A stretch of DNA of 64,000 nt from Hypholoma sublateritium FD-334 SS-4 (taxonomy: Eukaryota; Basidiomycota; Agaricomycetes; Agaricales; Strophariaceae), in contig KN817520.1 of assembly GCA_000827495.1 (NCBI GenBank), positions 9,979 through 73,978 on the forward strand, read 5' to 3'. The notes under the pieces were generated by a model, which saw only the letters and a program-made list of their open reading frames with translations, made no database searches and was not told the origin of the DNA. Shown here one piece after another: positions 59,285 to 64,000 of this stretch; position 1 is the first letter of the stretch; every line of letters begins with the position of its first letter. A program made the position numbers and the translations under genes.

Positions 59285-60702
59285 CTACAAAATACTCATC
59301 GGGTTTCCAAAAAGAGTAGATACGTCACCAAAAACAGCAGCTGATGCGCTAGAGCCATCTTTTGGTGAGGTAAGTGACACCAAATCGCCCAATGGGCCAG
59401 ATGAGCCCAACAAGTCCATTGTGCCATTCCCAGTCCGAGTCTTCGAGTCCGTAGTACTAGTGTCCTGGGTGCCGAGATCGAGTAAAGACGCATCTGAAGC
59501 AGTAGTCGTAGAATCCATGCCAGCTCCAATCGTTATCGCCGCCGCCGTATTCAAAGTCTCAACCGCCTTCTCCTTCCCCTCAACCTCGATAACCTTCACC
59601 TCGGCAGCTTTATGTGTTCTGTTATTTGTTGCCTTTTTTGTTGCGTTTGACGTCGTTTTTGTCGGGGTTGGTGCCGTTGGTGTCCTGTTTCCCCCCTTTC
59701 GCGCCGGTGCCGCCACCGCCTGTGGCTTCGCTGGCTGGGGTTTTGGGGTCGCTGTGGCTGCCTCCGTTCGCTCCGCCGTTGGTGGTGCGTTCAACTGTTG
59801 CGATACGGTTGTAAATATATCAGCAATCAATGGATAGCGCAGCGACGAGCACGCAATACCAATGCACCTGGAGTGGGGGACACCTGGGCGTCCGAATCGG
59901 GTTCCGCCGGCACGATCTGGAAGAGCTCGCGGATTACCGCGTCGAGGTCGGCACCGTGGACCGTCGGTGTCAGCGGGCTTCGCGTGCCGCTCGAAGTTCG
60001 CGCGGATCGTACTTCTTCGCGGCCATGCGCGATCATGAGGGCGGTTTCCATGCCAAGGTCCACGCCCTCTTTGAAAGTGAGCGGCACCTCACGCTCGCAC
60101 AGAGCGGCGTACCGCGGGACGAGGAAGTTGCGGTCGACTTCGTTGTCCTGGTACAGCTTGATGCGGCGCACATCGAGTATGTCTTTCTTCTCAAGCTCGC
60201 GGATGGCGAGATGCTTGACCTCCGGGAATTGCCAGCGGTGTGCTAGGCGTAGGATGATCTCCCACTCCTCCGTCTCTGCCTCGTAGATCGAGTATCGACT
60301 GCGGCGAGGAAGATGGGGAAAATCAGCTATGTTATGTATAATTCGTTATGGGGCCAAGCACATACGGGTTGTAAAACACCCAGAGGAACCTAGCAAACTC
60401 GTCTGGCGTCACGTCATCCAGAATTATGGCATTGCTATCCCCCGCTCCTTGTAGCGGTGTACCAGGTGATGCTGGACTTGTGAGTTTGGGTGAGAAGTAG
60501 GTCGATTCACGCTCGAAGAAATATTTGTGGACTTTGAATTGGACATTGTCCACCTACGGATATGCCCAGATCAGCTCTGCACTTCTAACTGTCTTCTGAA
60601 GCGATAGGTGCAACTCACAAGAAAAGATAGATCACCGGTGGGGATGTGGTAGACTTCGTGCCGCATGAGCGTTACCAAACCCTCTTCGCTGGATTTCGAC
60701 AT
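59285..60702 (-). CDS. BTB/POZ-domain protein with long disordered tail
   Basis: Four exons: 60702-60619, 60553-60366, 60298-59884 and 59794-59285, about 398 residues. It begins MSKSSEEGLVTLMRHEVYHI. The BTB core is VDNVQFKVHKYFFERESTYF, then VTPDEFARFLWVFYNPRYSI and EWEIILRLAHRWQFPEVKHL. Up to about residue 229 it parallels the gene at 61469-62356. A last exon of 169 residues is Ala/Thr/Pro/Lys-rich (TPKPQPAKPQAVAAPARKGG) and then Ser/Gly-rich, clearly disordered. That exon joins at GTGTCC...CAACAG, which is needed because the unspliced frame stops soon. The tail is not seen in the other BTB genes of the window. Confidence 0.75.
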
Positions 60703-61468
60703 TTCAGAAACGTCTCAATTTTTTTTAAGGAAGGGTAAGGAGGGCGGAGTGGTCGTAAGCGAGGGTAGAGATTGGGGGAGGGCGCCTGCGGAATTCTCTG
60801 CTTTTTGTGTCCAACCGAGCAACACGTGTATCAACACGTTGTAGATGCCCTTCGCATCATACCCGAATGGAAGGAGGTGTTAGGTTAAGCGGCGGTATGA
60901 GGACAACACCGAGACGCTAGGGCTTGCCGCTGTATGTAAACGAATTGCGCATTGTTGCTGAGGACGCATTGTTCTCGGAGCTTGAAGGCGGTACTAAAGA
61001 TAAAGTGTATGGTGGTCGCGACGAAGAGGAAGTAATGCATGTGCATGACCCCTTAAATTGCCTGAATGAGACTCACTGCAACGGAACCTAAATTTGAGAT
61101 GCAGGACACATTTTGCTCCTGGATTCTCCGAGATACGGCTATTTCTACAATGCAACGAGGCCTGGACATTACCAGTGTGTAGTAGGTCTTGACAGGAAAG
61201 AGTAATTGAAGCGAACATAAAGAACCGATCACTTGCACATGTATTGAATCACAGCAAAATTCACATAAAACTTAGAGTATGGGCCCTGGCTGCGGAAATC
61301 GGCATTGATATTGTTACAGAGGTACGAATCCATTTACAAGTAGTCAGACAAAATACATTGGGGAGCTCCCCAAACCCTCTCGGACTGTTCAGCGGGCATT
61401 GCGTCCGGTGGGCTTCTCTTTAGGCGGACGTAGGCTGAGTTTGGGTTTCAACCCAGGCGTTTCAACGG
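60703..61468. other. Spacer between BTB genes
   Basis: About 770 bp, no gene recognised. It contains the promoter of the tailed BTB gene. Confidence 0.45.
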
Positions 61469-62356
61469 CTACAGAACACAGCTATTAGCAGAGGAAGGAC
61501 GATCAGAGTGAATGTTTAACGTGCGTGGATCCCAGTCTGCAGGGGGGTGCTCCTCCCTGAACTTGGCCGTTGACCCCTCCTCGATACCCATCTCTGACTC
61601 CAACGCGCGAAATATATCTCCGTCGTCGAGCCCGGAGGGTAGGGGACTCCTGCCGCCGTCGGATGGGTTAGCGCGGAGGCGCTCACGCGCGGTGTTGACG
61701 AGGATGGTCGCCTCCATCCCAAGAATGTTAGCCTCGCCGAGGCTGAGGGGAATGTCCCGCTTGCACAAGGACGCGTAGAGAGGTACAAGATGTCGCTTGT
61801 CTACCTTGTACTTCTGGTACAAGGCCATCTTCGTGACAACGTCCAGCTCCTTTTTCTTCTGAAGCTCGCGGACGGCGAGCTCCTTCACCTCGTTGAAATC
61901 CCATTTGTCGGCGAGATTCAGGATCGAATTCCAGTCGTCGACACTGGCCTCATAGAGCGAATACTTTCTGCTTCGAAGATGTGCAGTCAGTCATCATATT
62001 AATCCACACACAGGAGACGTACGGATTATAGAAAACCCAGCAGAGTTTCTCAAACTCTGCCGGGCTAACGCCCTCCAGGACGATGGGGTCACTGTCGTTC
62101 GTGCCCTGCTTGACATCACCGGGAGAGGCAGGATGCAATTTCTTGCTAAATACTAGCGACTCTCGAGAGAAGAAATAGCCATGAACACGGAAGAGTGTCC
62201 TTTCTGCCTGAACAAATACGAACTGGGGTCAGAATTTGACGCCTTGTCGTCGAATGAAGCGCCTACCAAGATATGAAGATCGGCAGCGTCGATGTAATAA
62301 CGGTCGTGACGGTTTAGCACGGAGATACTGTCGGGCCGTGAAGAGTTGCTGGGCAT
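61469..62356 (-). CDS. BTB/POZ-domain protein
   Basis: Three exons: 62356-62267, 62207-62023 and 61967-61469, about 257 residues. It begins MPSNSSRPDSISVLNRHDRY. The BTB core runs YIDAADLHILAERTLFRVHG, YFFSRESLVFSKKLHPASPG, then VSPAEFEKLCWVFYNPKYSL and DWNSILNLADKWDFNEVKEL. It closely parallels the tailed gene at 59285-60702 through KYKVDKRHLVPLYASLCKRD, so the two are paralogues in the same orientation. It ends SSANSCVL, with no disordered tail. Function as for the family. Confidence 0.75.
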
Positions 62357-63162
62357 GGTACTAAGACTCGGAATTGGGGGTTTTGGTAAAAGGACGGTGA
62401 CCGGACGCCTGGGCAGGCAGAGGGTTATAAAGGTTTGCGGAAGAGAAAAAGATAACGCCTTTCGGCTACATGACTGTGGCGATGTGAGCTCCTAGGACCT
62501 ACACGTGGTGGAAGCACGACAACGAGGTGATGAAAATGGGCGCTTGTATTTGTCACGGAGTCACCATCGGTCACCAGTCACAACTAAGTTTCGTAGTTCC
62601 TCCGTCGTCCGACTCTTCATGGCAAGTTGTCCGATTCTCCCAAATTACTTGGGGGTAGTGTTTAATTCAGCTCCAGGAAAACAGAAATATCTGGGCTGTT
62701 TTATGTAAAGGCTCCTCGAAAGGCGTTGGATGTGCTGGTACTTATATGGATAATGGAAGTAATTTTGTCAGTAAGGCAACAGTAAGGACGAAATCATCTC
62801 GCAAAAGCTTCGGAAGACTTTATAAAAATCAAAACATTTCATGTCAGTGCTTCGTTTCAATCATTCACAACACAGGATCACAATCGATCTGAATTGAATT
62901 GCGCTGCGACGTTTGGTCACGAACTACTTCGTTGTGTGTCAAACAGTGCTGCGGCGATCTCACGACAGGGCGCAAGAAACATAGCCTCATGCGCCCCCCT
63001 ACAGCCTCGTGTCCGCCACTTTCAAATTTAGAGGTTGGCATTCTCAGATGTTGTGGGTGCTTTCCAATTATGCATGTCTTTTGGCTATTGTGGAAAGAAT
63101 GAACACCGGGTTGATACTGGGCCTTCAACTTTTCGCCGGCAAGTTAGTTTCAGTCATCATTG
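62357..63162. other. Spacer between BTB and OYE genes
   Basis: About 800 bp, no gene recognised. A tataaagg-like word at about 62435 may belong to the BTB promoter. Confidence 0.4.
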
Positions 63163-64000
63163 TTAGATAGCGACCCCCTTTAGCTCCTCCGCAAAGGGAT
63201 AGTCAATGTACCCAACTTCGGTGCCTTCTTGCGCGGCGGGGACGTAAAAGGTTTTTCTATCAGGCGCAGTAAGCGGAACATCGTGCTTGAGGCGGAGCGG
63301 AAGGTCGGGCTAGAAGCGTATGGTCAGCGGACCTTCGCCCCCGCAATTCCGAGTATTTTTAAGACGTACGTTCGAGATAAACAGCCTCCCGAACGCTACG
63401 AGGTCGCCCTTGTCTGCATACGCAATCGCTGACTCGCGCGTGAACCCACCAGCGGTGATGAGCGGGCGGGGCGCCCAGATTTCGCGGAACACGTCGTTTG
63501 ACTGAAGCACTTTAGCGCGGGTATCGTTCGCGTCTCCCGCGCCAGCGATGCCCGGTTCAATGAGGTGCAGATACGCGAGGTTCGGGTGCTGGTCCTTGAG
63601 CGCCTGCACGATATGCGTGAACTGCGGTAAGGGGTCGCTCATCCCCATGTCTGCAAACCATGAGCGCCGCTCACGCAGGTGGGACGAAAGCACGCACCGA
63701 GAAATACGCTCCACGGGCTGAGCCGCACCGCCGTACGCTCCGCGCCGATAGCCGCCGTTACGGCGTCGATCACTTCCAGCGGAAAGCGGTTGCGCGCCGC
63801 TACGCTGCCCCCGTACTCGTCCGTACGCTGGTTGCTCACGTCCTGGATGAACTGGTCGGCGAGGTACCCGTTCGCGAAGTGCAGCTCCACACCGTCGAAG
63901 CCCGCCTCAGCGACCGCGTTACGCGCCGCGGTCGTAAACCACGCGACATACGCGTGGATCTCAGGGATAGTGAGAGCGCGCGGCGTCGGCCTGTCCGTGA
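63163..64000 (-). CDS. Old yellow enzyme-type NADH:flavin oxidoreductase, 5' end outside the window
   Basis: Three exons seen: beyond 64000 to 63698, 63650-63370 and 63309-63163. This gives the C-terminal ~240 residues of an alpha/beta barrel flavoprotein that reduces activated C=C bonds with NAD(P)H. Family blocks are GFDGVELHFANGYLADQF, then DVSNQRTDEYGGSVAARNRF, RLSPWSVFLDMGMSDP and FGRLFISNPDLPLRLK. The HFANGYL/H-x-x-N block is the substrate-binding and catalytic part (fungal OYE often read HGANGYL). ITAGGFTRESA and GRLFISN are the FMN phosphate sites. The C-terminus ends ELKGVAI with no peroxisome signal. The gene begins past the right edge, so its start is not visible. Confidence 0.88.

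Noticed and set aside
1..64000. tRNA, rRNA or CRISPR features
   Set aside because: I looked for B-box words such as ggttcgaa and for regular spaced repeats; isolated hits (near 15675, 20153, 20877) lack a matching A-box or arm structure.

Overview
The window is nuclear DNA of a filamentous basidiomycete, most likely an Agaricomycete. Genes are intron-rich. Introns are about 45-65 nt with GTNNGT-type donors, and several exons are under 40 nt. Many products belong to lineage-expanded basidiomycete families: BTB/POZ, F-box-like, DUF7330-like, C2-NACHT NLR-like and Helitron. I rebuilt gene models by hand from splice sites and family resemblance. No database search was run, so family names are recognition from memory.

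Layout. 1-3.4 kb: the 5' part of an AT-rich Helitron (minus strand), cut by the window edge and carrying one in-frame stop. 3.7-4.7 kb: F-box-like gene. 5.1-6.4 kb: FSH1-type serine hydrolase with nine exons. 6.4-8.5 kb: gene-poor, with a MITE-like inverted-repeat element. 8.5-12.0 kb: transportin (Kap104). 12.8-14.4 kb: L-type lectin cargo receptor of the early secretory pathway. 15.7-18.2 kb: degenerate C2-NACHT NLR-like locus. 18.7-23.4 kb: tandem duplication of a BTB gene with its flanks. 23.8-24.6 kb: small SnoaL/NTF2-like protein. 25.9-27.5 kb: disordered KEN-box protein. 27.9-35.8 kb: another BTB gene, two orphans and an F-box protein. 36.1-42.3 kb: three tandem DUF7330-like membrane-anchored proteins. 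42.8-45.5 kb: KRI1 ribosome-biogenesis factor. 46.3 kb: small membrane protein. 47.5-49.5 kb: two 5'-truncated genes (DUF6589-like and RecQ-like) back to back at a junction. 50.1-53.7 kb: a long gene whose frame runs from a basidiomycete-specific module into a forkhead domain. 55.1-62.4 kb: ABM-like protein, four more BTB genes and a small membrane protein. 63.2 kb to the right edge: old-yellow-enzyme-type oxidoreductase, entering from the right.

How the genes relate. The housekeeping genes (transportin, lectin receptor, KRI1, FSH1, OYE) look intact and conserved. Between them lie fast-evolving families with tandem copies, truncations and mobile-element traces. BTB genes alone account for seven loci in three sequence groups. 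The strongest leads are the forkhead fusion, the RecQ/DUF6589 junction, the DUF7330 array with two GC-AG introns, the duplicated BTB unit, and the C2-NACHT remnant. I found no rRNA or tRNA gene and no CRISPR array.
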